NCBI GenBank assembly: GCA_013398295.1 | Contig: VZSF01001213.1 | Span: forward strand, 124,250 to 188,249 | DNA length: 64,000 bases | Reading direction: 5' to 3' | Origin: Chionis minor | Taxonomy: Eukaryota > Chordata > Aves > Charadriiformes > Chionididae | In this document: one piece after another, positions 13,515 to 27,000 of the stretch | Layout of the letters: each line of letters starts with the position of its first letter | Position numbering within the stretch: the stretch's first letter is position 1 | The notes under the pieces: model-generated | The model's input: only the letters and a program-made list of their open reading frames with translations | Told to the model about the DNA's origin: nothing | Databases searched by the model: none | Translations under genes and position numbers: made by a program

Positions 13515-14345
13515 AGCCCCCTGAGCTGGGAGACAGGGACAGGGAGCAGAGTGAAGCCCCCATAATCCAAGGGGAAATGGTGATGGACCTGCTACAGCAC
13601 TTAGACACACATGTCTCTGGAGCTGGATGGGATCCACCTGAGGGTACTGAGGGAGGTGATGGAAGTGCTCACCAAGCCCCTTTCCATCATTTATCAGCAG
13701 TCCTGGCTAACCAGGGAGGTCCCAGATGGCTGGAAGATAGCAAATGCGACACCCATCTATAAGAAGGGATGGAAGGAGGGTCTGGGGAACTACAGGCCTG
13801 TCAGTGTGACCTCAGTGCTGGGGAAGGTTGTGGAGCTGATCATCCTGAATGCCATCATGTACAGGACAACCAGGCAATCAGGCCTAGTCAGTATGGGTTT
13901 ATGAAAGGCAAGTCCTGCTTGACAAACCTGATCTCCTTTTATGACCAGATGACACGCTTGGTGGATGAGGGAAAGGCTGTGGATGTTGTCTACCTGGACT
14001 TCAATAAAGCCTTCGACATGGTTTCCCATAGCATTCTCCTGGCAAAACTGGCTGCTTATGGCTTGGATGGGTGTACTCTTCGCTGGGTGAAAAACTAGCT
14101 GGAAGGCTGCGCCCCAAGAGTGATGGTGAATGGAGTTAAATCCAGTTGGTGGCCGGTCACAAGTGGTGTTTCCCAGGGCTTGGTATTGGGGCCTATTTTA
14201 TTTAATATCTTTATCAACAACCTGGACGAGGGGATCGAGTGCACCCTCAGTAAGTTTGCAGACAGCACCAAGTTGGGCAGCAGTTAACAGTTGGACTTGA
14301 TGATCTTAAAGGTCTTTCCCAACCTCAATGGTTCTATGGTTTCTG
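13515..14345 (+). mobile_element. CR1 LINE, reverse-transcriptase fragment fused to 3' end
   Basis: The copy begins with the CR1 phrase 'agtgaagcccccataatcca'. It encodes pieces of reverse transcriptase: DGIHLRVLREVMEVLTKPLS near 13625, NYRPVSVTSVLGK near 13790, GFMKGKSCLTNLISFYDQ near 13900 and VVYLDFNKAFDMVSHSILL near 13985. A frame shift near 13855 splits these into two frames. A stop at 14096 replaces a Trp codon. The catalytic F-A-D-D motif reads F-A-D-S at 14255-14266. After 14280 the copy jumps straight to a CR1 3' end ('ggacttgatgatctt'), so the rest of the ORF has been deleted. It is non-autonomous and dead. Confidence 0.95.
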
Positions 14346-17300
14346 GTAATAAATATTCTTAATATCTGTGATTCCCTTGGTTGTCCTAAAGGTATTAATA
14401 CGCTTCCTGAGAAAACCAAGCTGAAGTTAAAATGCAGTATTCTGGACGTCCTCTAAGTCTAGTGCCTTCTAAAAGTCTGTAAATGGGGCCTTATTTAAAG
14501 AAGAAGAAAAAAATATTTCTGGAGCATCCTATAGCTAGCTCTGTTTTAGGCTGGATGAGTAACGTAATCCTATTTCTGCTTCCTTCAGTGCTCTTTATTG
14601 TTTCACTTCAGCCATATTCTGACCATGCCTACTTTTGCCCAAAGGTTAATATGGACGATACAAAGCGGTTGTAGGAAGACTGAGGAAATCAGAATTTCTG
14701 AACGAGACTGTCCCTGTTATTGGAGCACTTTTTGCTTCCGTGTTTTGCTCCTTTACCCAGTTTGCAGTTTGGGGGTCTACTCTTAGGAATTAGAAAGGAC
14801 TGAGCATACAGCTTCCAACTTGGTCTTCGTTATTCCTTTGTATGTTGTAATTATGGCAAGAGTGGCCATAGAAGAAAAATCTCTGAGCAATGTGTTTTGT
14901 CACCTCAGCAGTCACATCAGTGCTGTGTGTATGTAGGCCAGTGGTTGGACCTGGTTAAAAACGGGAAACTTTCTTGCTGGAAGCCCAGAGGGCTGATCTC
15001 GTCCTCGGGGAGACAGCAGCTCCACTCAGCCCAGGAGCAATCTGGCCTCTCTTGGCTTTGCTGGCTATAGCCAAAGATGAAATTCTTGTAGCTCACATGC
15101 CAGCATTTACATTATAGACATCCAAATGCAGGAGCGGGGAATATTCTCCCTACCTGCAGCCTGTTTGTGGCATACCTTTATGATGGCCTACAAGGAATAT
15201 TGTATTTTTTATCAATATTCAAAGTACGCTCTCTCCAAATATTCATAAAGGCTATTTAAGTCTAACATATTTTGTTGTTACATTGTCACAATAAAAACAT
15301 TTCGACATTTATGCTCCTTTCGCCATCAGTAAATGTTCTGGATTTTATTCTGTGTAATGTATATTGGCTCATTGGCTTTAGCTGTAGTGTTTTATCGAGT
15401 TTATTTGGTGGTTAAGTTATCTTAAAGTGAACTAAAAACCAGCTCTCAAGACTCACAGCAAGATTTGAAGAGTCATGTTGACCCATGAGTACCATGAGTA
15501 GAATAATATTTGCAAACTAAGCACCTCTCAAATTTCGAAAGCTGCTTATCTGTTAGGGAAGGGGGTTTGTCTAGATTAATTCATCAGTAGCAGTAATGAA
15601 TCAGAAATACTGTGTTATGGTATTTTAAACAAATGATACATTCTGGGGTTTAAGCCATTGTGTTCTAGTTTGGGATAATTTTTATTGCCTTATGTCCTTT
15701 TGCTTGAGGAAAGAAAGTTCAGCGGTAGCTGTGGTTTTGAGATCATCTCGCCCAGCGATGTTTTCTCTCTATATATGTGTACACATGTGGGCAGGAGAAA
15801 TGCAAGACTGGGAATTTAAAGCTGGGGGCTTGCTTTTCCTAGTTTTCTTTCTTAGATCCTCTAGTAATAACTTAGATGAACTAAAGGAGTCAATCTATTC
15901 AAGTTTCTCTCTGTTTCATATAATTTTTTGGATTTTTTTTTTTTTCCTTCCTTAATTTTTATAGCTGTGTCACTACCAAAAATGTATATGGAGGAAAAAC
16001 GAGTGGCATCCTTCTTTCTATTTATACACCAAGGATTTGGCCTTTTGGCCAGATCTGAAAGACTGAAGGCAAGACTCAGCGGCATCTTTTCCCCAGGAGG
16101 ATTTGACTGCTTGTTTGAAAATAGCCGGACTGGTTCTTTTACTGGATGAAGCTAATCTGTAAGGGGGATACTGGAAAAAAGATCTCACATCATTCACAAC
16201 CTTCCAAGCAGAGAGGCTTATTGAACTCAACATGAACTTAATGATACCTTTCCAAGAACAACCAGTTACAGTATTCGTCGTTTTTGTTGTACACAATTGC
16301 TATTGCAAGTGCTGCATTATTGTCATAAGACATATTTCTGTATCTTGAAAGAGTTACAGAGTAAACTAATTTTCCAGAGATAACTGGCTTAGCCTCACAA
16401 TGATGAACACGTCCATCTATGATAGTATTCTGTTACTTCAGGATGTAAGGAAGATGTGATTTGAAATGTCATGATTTTGGTGTGTAATCGATATTTCTAA
16501 GATCAACTAAATCATATGTGTTAATACTGTTCTGTATATAGAAGTCTTTGGAGACGGGTAGGATGAAGGCAAAGCAAATTTTCTCCTTTTTCCTGGATTT
16601 ATGTCTTATGTAATACTATAAAATTTTGATAGTTTTGTCTTATTAAGGTTCCTTAATCTTTCACATTTAGGTATATCAAGGCCAGCATTTTGAAACAGCG
16701 TTGATGCCTGAAGCAGGGCACAGTCTGCAGATTCTGACCTAACCAAATGTTCTTTCTCTTTTGATATGCTGAGTATGAATAAATAACCTGAGATTTCCCT
16801 CAATAGATTCTCACATTCAGTCATTTTTTTGGCAGCCAGCCGGCCCTACTATTTTAACTATCATCAGCCCTGTTGGGACGTATTTTTAATGGAGTGGAGT
16901 CAACTGGTGAGCTGGCTTTCTTGGCCATTTGGAAAGCTATTCCCTGAGAAGAGGAGTCATTAGTTGGTTCCGCAACAGCCCTGGTCACTCCAAGCAATGC
17001 CTGCATCCCACGGGAGGGACTGGTGTCTGGGCTGATCCACTGTCTTAACGTTCTGCTGAACAAATATGCCATCATAAAACAAAATAAGCAGATTTTAGAG
17101 GATGATGCGCTCACATACAAAACAAAATTAGAATTTGGCGAGCAAAATCTGCTTCCTTTAATCTACGGGTGTATCGACACTGACTTTCTCGTGTTCCTCC
17201 GCATGGCCCAGCCACTGTAGTTAGTCTTCAGGCTAATACAGCTGGCTTTGTAAAGTTCAGGTGATGACCTTTCACTATGATTGTCAACTTACTTTAAATT

Positions 17301-20300
17301 CAATAAAATTGCGATATCTGTAACAGACAGTAAAATACAACTGTTATTTGTCTTCCATGTAAGAACTCCTCATCTTTTAAAAGGGAGGGAAGAGAAGAAA
17401 ATCATGATAAAGCTTGTCATTACATTCCAGGATAAGAAAGCAGTAAAGCTATCAATTATATCCTATGCAGGCACTAGACTAGTTAGTAGTTGAATATAAA
17501 TTGCTGCCTAAGCTGTAGATTGATTTGGTTTGAAGTTAAACAGATTCCTCAGAAACGCTTAGTGTACTTGAGGAGTAGGCCCTTGTATATCAAAGTTCTT
17601 GTTACCATGTAATGCAGTGAAGTACCTCATCTGTCTGTGAAGACCACCTGGGTTTATATTAACTGCGAGTCATTCTATTAAAATCTTGTAATGGGATTAT
17701 AAGCAGTCTTTTCACAGCACTATTGCTGTGTTAAATGATGCCCGTGTCAGCTAGTCTCTTGGACACCTAGTCATATGCAAGTGTGAATCTGACTTTCCCT
17801 TTCTCCTGGTTCTCCACACAGCAAAATAAAGGGGCATTTAGCCTGGTCTGTTCCTGAAGTAGAACATTAGTAGGGATTTTGGTGCCAGAATTCAAAACCG
17901 AAATCCTTAAATCTTCTGTTTGACCACAAAAATTTAAAGGAATGTAATTTTTTTTTTTTTTTAAATAGTATATTGTATTTCTTAGGGCCTAAAAACTTGT
18001 GCATGTGGTCCTTTTAAAGAGCGGAGCAGCTCAGTGATGTGTGCATCTAATCGGCACTAGGAAGAGAGGTGATCTATGTATCTCCTGTTGAGGATATCTG
18101 ACCTGGTGTTTGAAATGTTAAAACTTTTACTGCTCTGATTCAGACTCAGCTTTAGATGCCCTGAAACTTTGTGTTTCAAAATGCAGAAATCGCAGGTAAT
18201 GTTCCTGCCCTTTTTTACCTAGAGGCTTGGATCACTTAACCGCTAATGATGTGGAAGACCTGGGTTCAGTTTGCACCGATGCTTGGAGAGATTCAAATCC
18301 CTCTCCTACACTTGTAAGGAGAGCTCTATTTATGAAGCTTTTTGTAGTTTACAAGGTGCAGTTGTGAGGCTGTTCTGAGATGGGGTCCTTCTGATGCATC
18401 CTTTTCAAACTGGTCTGCTTTACGCATTTTTAAGATTTACAGGACAGGAGAGAGAGAATATTTTGATTGTAATTTACTTGCTAGACAAATTTTCAAGAGC
18501 GTTGTTCTCAGCAGGAGTCTTAACTGGACATGTATTACCAGACAGGTAATTCACGATACTTTGATTTTGTGAGAGATGGGTGATTTTAGCATCAAATTCC
18601 TGCTGCGTGCTATTCATAATCTTCCCACGTGCCACCTTTGGTACACAGGCCAGAGGCTGCTGACAGCTGTGCTAGAGGAAGGTGGGCTCACACCGTCTCA
18701 CACGTTGCTTACCAAATACCCTTCATCGATTTCATCCAGTGGTTATCTGAAGTGACATGGGACCAGAACTCCAGACTCCCTCCTCCATGTCTCCTCATTG
18801 AAGAATGGCTGTTATTTTCCCATCAAAGGCGAAACAAAGGTTGGTGGGGGACTCGGGTCTCCCAGCTGCACCTTGTTTTCAGGAGGGACATCAAGGTCTG
18901 GAGGTGGTGAGGTTGCTGGGGGTGCTTAACTCAGCACCAGAAGGACAGATAGTGGGATGTTCTGCTGCTCTGAGACACCACTTCCCTGCTAGCTGAATTC
19001 AATGCGTTTCTGTTCAGTATGATGGGTTTATATTTGTTGGGTATTTTTCTCCCTATAAAGTTAATCCAAAGTACTTAAGTCTTTTCAGTCTGTAGTTAAT
19101 GAGGGCATAAGAAACCTTCCTTGGCATAAGAATTTTCCACACCTGCTCATTTTTGTAGCTGTTTCAACCTTTTCTTTGGGAAACTGTTCTGTTCACAGTT
19201 GGAGGTGCAGGTGGTAGACCTGTTGTTCTTTGCTGGGGTGGCGGTTACTGTGACGTTTGTCACTTGGAAAGTACGCACGAGCTCTTTGCCATGGCCAGCG
19301 TAGGCCATGCAGGGATCAACTGTTGCGCCTTAAACCATGGTGCTCCTTGAACAGTAAAAATGAGTATTTGGGAATGCTCAGTAGCTCTGAATCCTTCACA
19401 TAAACTCTGGCTGTTGACGCGGGCAAATCCACGTGTCTGTGTGTGCATCTAAAAATGCAACAGTAAATTCTAAGAGTCAATGGACATGCAGTTAAGGTCC
19501 TTCTTCCTTTGGCCGCAACAATAATTTTGACTGAAATATGGGAAGAGATTTCAAAGACATAGCAAAACAGCAGCAGCAGCTGCTGTCAGCGCCTCCCCGT
19601 GAGGGTGCTGGAGCCCATTCCCCAGCTCCGTGCCATCTTCCGTACTCCAGCAAGTCTCAGATGGCACCACGTGTCTGTGCCCGGGCATCCGAATTGAGCC
19701 CAAATCATGTGGCTTAGTGAAAGAGCCGAGGGTAAACTTTGTACAAAATGTTGTTTTGTTAACAAAGGAAAGGGGTGGGGAGGAGGCAAGGAAAAGGGAT
19801 TTAGGTCAACCAGAAACCTTTGGGAATTGATTTCAAATTCACTAGCTTGTTATAATCAGTAAAGAAATAACAAAAAGATCAGAAAGTAACTGACATGCAT
19901 TCTTTGACTGCATAAATATTAAATGGGTCAATGTGCATCGTTAACGGTGGTTCATTTTAACATTTACTGCTCTTTCCTTTTTTTTCTCTTTTTTTTTTTT
20001 TCCCCCACACAAACTTCTAGAGTTGAAAATAGCTGAAAGTATTGAAAATAAAATAAAACTTTGGTCTAATGAAAAAGAATTTGCGGACCGGAATAAAAGG
20101 GTTCTTGCCTCCTTTTTCATTTCTTCTACTTTTTCTCTGGACAAGCAGGAGAAATAGTTTGTGGCTTGTTGCCTCTGTCACCATGGGGAGCATATAAGAA
20201 GTTTACATTAAATTAAAATATGTCTCTCTTAAGAGGACTCGAAAATTGTTTCACCTACAGTTTAGCTTCAGGTGTCTAATCTGGTGTTTTATATGTATTA

Positions 20301-22574
20301 CTTGTTGTCAAAAAACAACAATTTTGTCTCTAACAGTATGTAATTTTAGGGAGTGTCATATATTCTGAAGTTGATATCAGCTTAGGAAATGAAAAATGAT
20401 TAAGCTGCCATTACGAGCACCTTCTTTGAAAATTGAGGTTTCCTCTGTTTAAAAATAATTAGTCCTCTGGAACAAACTTAGGGTGATGACATCCATGACT
20501 AATAACATGGTGATCATGTTAGTTTTGTATTACTGTGTTCTGAGAAAAACAAGTAAATACCGAGTTTCTTCTGCTGTGTAATAAGAATCACCATGATATT
20601 GTTAGCTATTAAAAAAAATCCGTTTGATTTCATTTTAGTTCAGTTGCTGAGGTATATATTGTTGTTAAGATTAAAGGTATGAAGAAATAAGGATATGAGT
20701 ATTTACAGTTGTCTCAGGTTTCAGATAATGAGAGTTGTTACACACTGCAGGATTTACTTTAGAGCATGAGAATTATTGTGAATAATTATAGATTTTGTTC
20801 TATGCTGTTTATATTCAGTACTCTCAAAATCGGAAAGAATAATATAAATAGGGCTTTGCGGTTAGAATGCATTTAATTTTTTTTCAGTATTATAATGTTT
20901 TAGCTCTAATGTTGTAACTCTAAACTTTGATATTGTAGTACTGGAAAAACTTTTGAAATTCTCCTCCTACACTTTCCCTTCTGTAAAGTGGAAGTAGTCT
21001 GTATTATCTGCATCTAAAGTTTGCAATTACCAGTAAGTGGTTATTATTGCCATGGGATAAGAATTGAAACAAGGAAGTCTTCACAGTCAGCTCCGAGTGT
21101 TCGTCAAATGATCTGTACCAGAGTGTTTGTCTGCTCTTCCGTGTACAGTGTCAATAGGCTGTCCATCTCATAATCCATGTCCTATCTTATCTAGCCTTTA
21201 ACTGTAATTTTTATAATATATATAAAGTCTCAGGGAAGGTGCACAGAGAGGGTCATTTTTTTATTCTTGGTCTTTTCTTCCTAACAGTAAGTACTGTGAC
21301 ATACCAGGTCGGTGAGTTGAATCAAAATCCATTCCAGAGGCATCAAAAACTAATTTTCAAAGTATACAAATTCATAGTTTATATAAAAGTACATTCACTT
21401 TTGGGGGAAAAAGTTAAAAAATAGCCATCCCAACCTTTCCCTTCCCAAGAGCTGTGTGAAAAGAACATCAGTAAGCCCGAACGATGAAGCAATCCGCCTT
21501 TGGGCAGCGTTAGGAGGAGGGCTGGATGCCCTAACTTTGACCAGACCCTGTAGCGGGCAATGACTGCAATATGCATTTCTTGTCTTCCTTTTTTTGTGGA
21601 CGGGTGTTGCGGAGGGACGGGATGTTTCACCAGCGGGTTTCAGGGATATCTGCTGACAGCAGAGGAGTGGTGAACCTCAGCGGCTTCGCATCCCGTGCCA
21701 GGCGCTTGGCAGGGCGTTTTGCTTTACTTGGCACAAACCCTTTTGTCTGGTCACTCCAAGCCTGACCCTTCTCCTCTCTGCCAGGGTGGGACAGTCTTCG
21801 TCGCATCCAGGCGAGTCCCGTGCCCTTTCCCAGCCAATCCCTCCATCCAGGGAGACAGGCACCATTTCCTTCCCATCTTCTTCTCCTAGTGCTCCCAGTT
21901 GCATCTGACATTAGGTGACCTAATGGCCTGCTTAGGATTTTAATTGCCTGATCTCTTTAATTCGCAGACTCGACTTGCGTGACCCCTTGGAGCCCCCACC
22001 TCTTTGCTGATAGTATCCCAGCCTTTTCCAGACAGGACACGCTATCAGGTTCCTCTCTCAGACGGCACCAAATCTCAGCATTTTGGAAGGGCGGCAGTGG
22101 GAAGCAGGAGGAGGAGTTCAGGGGGTTAGAGGTGATCTCGTTGCACCCAGTTTAACGAGCCTGGGTTACAGCCCACCCGTGCTGGGAGGAGGAGATATTT
22201 TGGCTGTAGAAATTCAGGCCGTGGACCCTCAGTGCCAGCGAACGGTATGGCGCGTGTTTGTTTTACTAGGACCAACAGCCAGTTCTCGGGTGGGTGGTCC
22301 TGGAAGCCTGTTTGAGGAACAGACACTAGAAAGTGCTAGTTTTAGTGAAAACTTACTTAAGCTTTTTCTCCCTGAAGTGAACAGGATTCTTTTCTCCCCC
22401 CAAACCACCAAAAGGCTTAATTTCAGCAAGACCTAACTATAGTTAGTTCTGCGCAACATATTTATTTTAGTAAAGAAAAGTGTGTCGAGACTGGAATGCG
22501 ATCTCAATTGAGAGGTCAAAAGAACAAAAATGAACTTAAACTTCAGCTTGAAGGACAGGAAACAGAAGAAGGAG

Positions 22575-22843
22575 GTTCAGGACAAGAGGAAATGGCCTCA
22601 AGTTGTGTCAGGGGAGGTTTAGGTTGGATATTAGGAAAAACTTCTTTACCGAAAGGGTTATCAGGCACTGGAACAGGCTGCCCAGGGAGGTGGTGGAATC
22701 ACCGTCCCTGGAGGTATTTAAAAAACGGGTGGACGTGGTGTTGAGGGACATGGTTTAGTGGTGTTTTTGGTAGTGTAGGTTATGGTTGGACTCGATGATC
22801 TTGAAGGTCTCTTCCAACCCAAGTGATTCTATGATTCTATGAT
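22575..22843 (+). mobile_element. CR1 3' end fragment with octamer tail
   Basis: Typical CR1 3' sequence: 'acaagaggaaatggcctcaa', 'ttggatattaggaaaaactt', 'actggaacaggctgcccagg', then 'gttggactcgatgatcttga' and the terminal octamer repeats 'attctatgattctatg'. The octamer tail fixes the orientation and the 3' boundary. It is 5'-truncated and has no coding potential. It is the least diverged CR1 piece in the window by eye, so probably the youngest. Confidence 0.95.
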
Positions 22844-23585
22844 TTGGGAAAATGAATCCTTCTGGCGGGAGTTAAGATGAACAAAGACAGGTAGAGAGAG
22901 ACAGAGAGAAACCTAGTTGCAGCACATGGGTAACATATTAGATACGAGTTTCAGGCATGACACCTTCACCACCACCACCACTCCTGATCTATTTATGAGA
23001 CAGCTGTAGAATTGTTCAATTAGTTCATGGGTGTCCTCGTACCTGAGAGGACGTGCGAGCAAGACTGAATAATGAGGAATAATAGAAAAGAATTAACTGC
23101 CCAGTCTGTTGTGCCTTTTTCACGTCAGCTGTATTTACCGGGTGCCCAGAGTCCTCTTGCGGTATCTGGCACTGCTTGCCCGAGGAGGAATGACTTGGAA
23201 GTGCAAGACCAGTTTGTGAGTGCTGAGCTCCAAGGCTGGTGGGCACATGGCTCGGTTTTGCCTGGAGCTGGGCAACAGCTTGCCGGGTGGTTAAAGGGTA
23301 TAAATAATAGTTTAGTGCATTATTTGTCATAATCCTTTTTTGCTGACACATTTATGAATATTTCGTGATGATTTGCAGAGTAGGAAAATGTTTACCAAGT
23401 CTTTGCATTAAAATTTTCATTTGTGGATGTTCAGCAAATTGTTGGCTGCCAATTATTCTTCAGGCTTTCATTGTTTTCAAGTGCAAGTTGGTTTGTGTGG
23501 AAACACTGAATGTTTCCATGCTAGATAAAAATAAATCTTAGAACATAATTGAGTATTTTCACCTAAAAATGTAAATGCTGCTGCG

Positions 23586-23622
23586 TTGGTTTTTGGTTTT
23601 TTGTTGTTTTTTTTTTTTTTCA
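23586..23622 (+). repeat. T-rich tract with G interruptions
   Basis: A T-rich run broken by short G groups ends in about 15 consecutive T. It is low-complexity sequence without other features. Confidence 0.8.
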
Positions 23623-24017
23623 AAAATAGCTTTCACTAAGCCTTGCTAATTTAGTGGACCTCCCTATCAGCAAACCTGTTTAGGGATCTGCCATTTGTTC
23701 AGAAATTATTCTCAAATCTAAAATGCATTAGTACAAGGAATACAAATATATTACCAGTATTTTTTATATGCTTAAGCAAGTAGTATTGTAGGCAACATCT
23801 TACAATACTGTTGTTCCACACCTTTGTTAGACTCATTTCTCTTGAAGAGTTATGTCATAATGATGGGTATAAATTAGTTTCTTTCAAAAGATGCTTCCTT
23901 TGATAAAGCATTCTAATAACACTGCTTAAATATAAATAATGCATCTCGGCTGAACAGCTAGTTTTCTGAATGTATTAATGATTTAGGGATTGAGGGCGTG
24001 GGGTTTGTTGCTTTTCC

Positions 24018-24035
24018 AAAAAAAAAAAAAAAAAA
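24018..24035 (+). repeat. Poly-A tract (18 A)
   Basis: An uninterrupted run of 18 A, with no gene-like or retrocopy sequence recognisable upstream. Confidence 0.85.
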
Positions 24036-27000
24036 TTGTGGCAGGCCCATGTAGAGTTTGAGATACTGAGAATTTGGGCTCGTGTTCAAGAAATGTGTCA
24101 CTTCTCCATTTGGTGTACCAGATAGTACAGGGGCTGATTAGTTTATTGGACTGTAGAAGTCTGTAATCACTTGTTCTCCTTCTGTGCCTTGGAGAAACCC
24201 CTTGGTAAACCTGTCAATTTTGGGACAGGAGAGTTAAATGCCAGGTACCCTCAACGCTTACTCTGTCTTTGCAAATGTATTAGTTTAAAATAAGTCGTTT
24301 CACACTAGATGTATTTGCGTTCATTGTCAAACACGTTTAAGAATTAATGCTGTTTGCATAGGGATCTCCTTTCATTTTGAAGCACACTTGCCCAGTCCTA
24401 GGTTGAGCTGCTGTTAAAGGTTGCAGCACATGGTACTATTTTATTGTTGAAGTGGTTATGGAATAACACCGTAGCGTGACTGCTCAGGAACAGTTAAAAG
24501 AAAATTTCTACAGCCTCGGAGCTTGAATTTTGTTTGTCTATTTATGAATGGTTGGTTTGAATTTGGTCACCCCAGCTCTTCTCTTGTATTTTGGGGCACC
24601 TTCTGTAGGTTCTGCACATTTAGCAGCACTGCTAAGAAAGGCCACCTGCGCCTCATAGCATGTGCCAAGTTTCTCTTGCCTCTTCAGACTCACAAAGAGA
24701 ATAGAAATTTTTATTTTTAGGCCTTGAGGGTTGGAAACATCCACTTTGAAATCAAACATCCAAGTGTTATGCAGAGATAATGATACATTAAGTGAATCAC
24801 GAGTATTTTAAAGTGGGTATCTCTCAGTCTCTCCTGTTGAATCGATTCCAATTCGTTTAAATGCATTTTCATTGAACGCCTTTTTATTTTAATAACTCCT
24901 GGACGCTACCCTCTGCCTTTCTCAGGGCCAACTGGTGCTTTTTAGAAAAGCTTCAGCGGCAGTTGTTGTAAGAGAGTCTTACTCAACCTTACTCAGGAGT
25001 GCCGTCCCTTGAAGATCTCTCTTCTTCCTGGGAACACAAATTTAACCTTGACCCTGAGCAACCGTTTCTTGAAAACTGATAGTAAGCCACTTTTTAATTT
25101 ATGCTGCCAGAAAAAAAAGGGGAAGGATCCAGCTGCCTTGCGTTTTGCTTTCTTCTTCAGTGTGACCTGCTGCACTTCTCCAACGCATCCGATCTGAGCA
25201 ACTCTGTCAGCCTGGGAAAGCCCGCAGCAGCAGCCTCCAGCGAAAAGGCACAAACGCCTGTTCTCGCCGTGCTCCCGCATTCGGAAACAAATTTTTAAGT
25301 ATTTTGCCTGGTTTTAGTTCTCGGCTATCTACATGTTCGCCCTTCTGATTTTGTGCAGCCATCTGTTACCGCTGTACTGGTGTACCCCTCACGTACTGAT
25401 TAATAACAATAGCTGCATCTCAAAGGGAGCCTAATTGTGCCTCGGGTGCCTCTTCTTTTCAGGGGGATAGCAGAGTGTTGCAACTAGAGGTTGTTTAGTT
25501 CATTTTTTTGCAGGTTGTATTACTTATCCCTTTTCTTAAGAGTATTTTGTTCACATTGGTTGAAGTGGCCATTTTTGGGTGGAAGCGTCTGAGTATTGTG
25601 AATGTGATTTCTCGTGACAGGAAGGTGTTTTCAAAAACATCTCTTCCCGGAATTTTTAAAGGGAGTTCACTCCTAGATTAGCAAGATGAAACCAAAAAAG
25701 ACTCTTGAGGAAAGGGCAGGGGACTTGGGCCCTAACTTACAGGGCTCTTTGTAGTGCCCAAGCTGCTACTTACCCAAACTAGCCCCGTGCCAACCTTTCA
25801 TACTCTGCAAGTGCCTGGTCAGGGCATGATGGGGCAAAATCAGTGCAGGCAGATGTGCCTCATGGCAAGCACCTGCAGAGCTGCAGTTCCGAGGGGATGA
25901 GCTTTCTACCCTTATCTACAGGACAGGTTATGAAAATATCCCATTTTAAGTATAAAAAGCAAGTTGTATACCGAAGATGAACACACCGTGTCCTAAACCC
26001 AATCTACCTGCACGCCTGTCTAATGCCGTTAGAGTTGTGAGCACATCTGTGTGCTATGCAGAAGCAAAATTACCACGGCTAGGGCGAGCTCTTTTTGTCA
26101 TTTCAAACCTAGCATGTGTTTCTTTTGCTGTGGAGTGGGAGAAAATCTGTGTAACCTGCAGAATATTCTTGGCTATTTAGATTTCACCCTCCAGGCATGA
26201 AGATCAGAGCTGAAAGCGGCTGTGGCTGGGCGCAGTTCGGTGCTGCCTGCCCAGAAGACTGCATGCCTGCGCCGCTCAGCCTCGGCGTTTTGGTATGGCG
26301 GTGGCAACGACGTGGTTAAAATTGGGGGTAGCTTGTCAAAAGGGGTACGATTTTTCTCCTCTCGCTTTCCTTTAGCTCTGACAAAACAAAATCATCCTGC
26401 CTGCACTTTCTCCTGCCAGAGCAGAAAGAGGTGGAGCACCATGATGACAACCAAGAAGGGGGTTTGAGTGATTTGACTGAGGAGTTAAACATTTAGCAAT
26501 TTATTTTTTAACTTCCTGTCCTCAAAGCCAGCTTATTTTATAAATGCTAAATTTAGTCTGTTCGGTTTCCGTCATCAAGGACAGCTTTTTTGGTATGCTT
26601 TCTTACAAATTGTTTGACCTTGGGAGATTGCTGCCAGAAAGGAAGAACACTTTAAAAGCTGACAACTGATTGCTGGAGGTTTGTAAACTCTGTTGTGCGG
26701 GAGCAATCAAACTCCACAAAGGCATAAAGACCCACTGAAGCTTAGTACCCTGTGAAGCTGATGAACTGCAAGGCATCGGGATGAGTTGCTGAAAACAAAA
26801 CGATCTTTTTGCTTTTTCACTGGTTTTAACCTCAGCTGTGTGGAAACTGAGCTCTTCACGGCTCGGTCGCGGATGATGGGAGGCAATGCTGGTACACGGA
26901 GAAGATTGCCACAGGTAGAATAAGAGAGTGGAAAGGGGCTGTTGCAAAATTTACCCCAAAGTAAGTTAAGAGGAGGTGGAGTTCAGGGGGCTGGAAAGAA

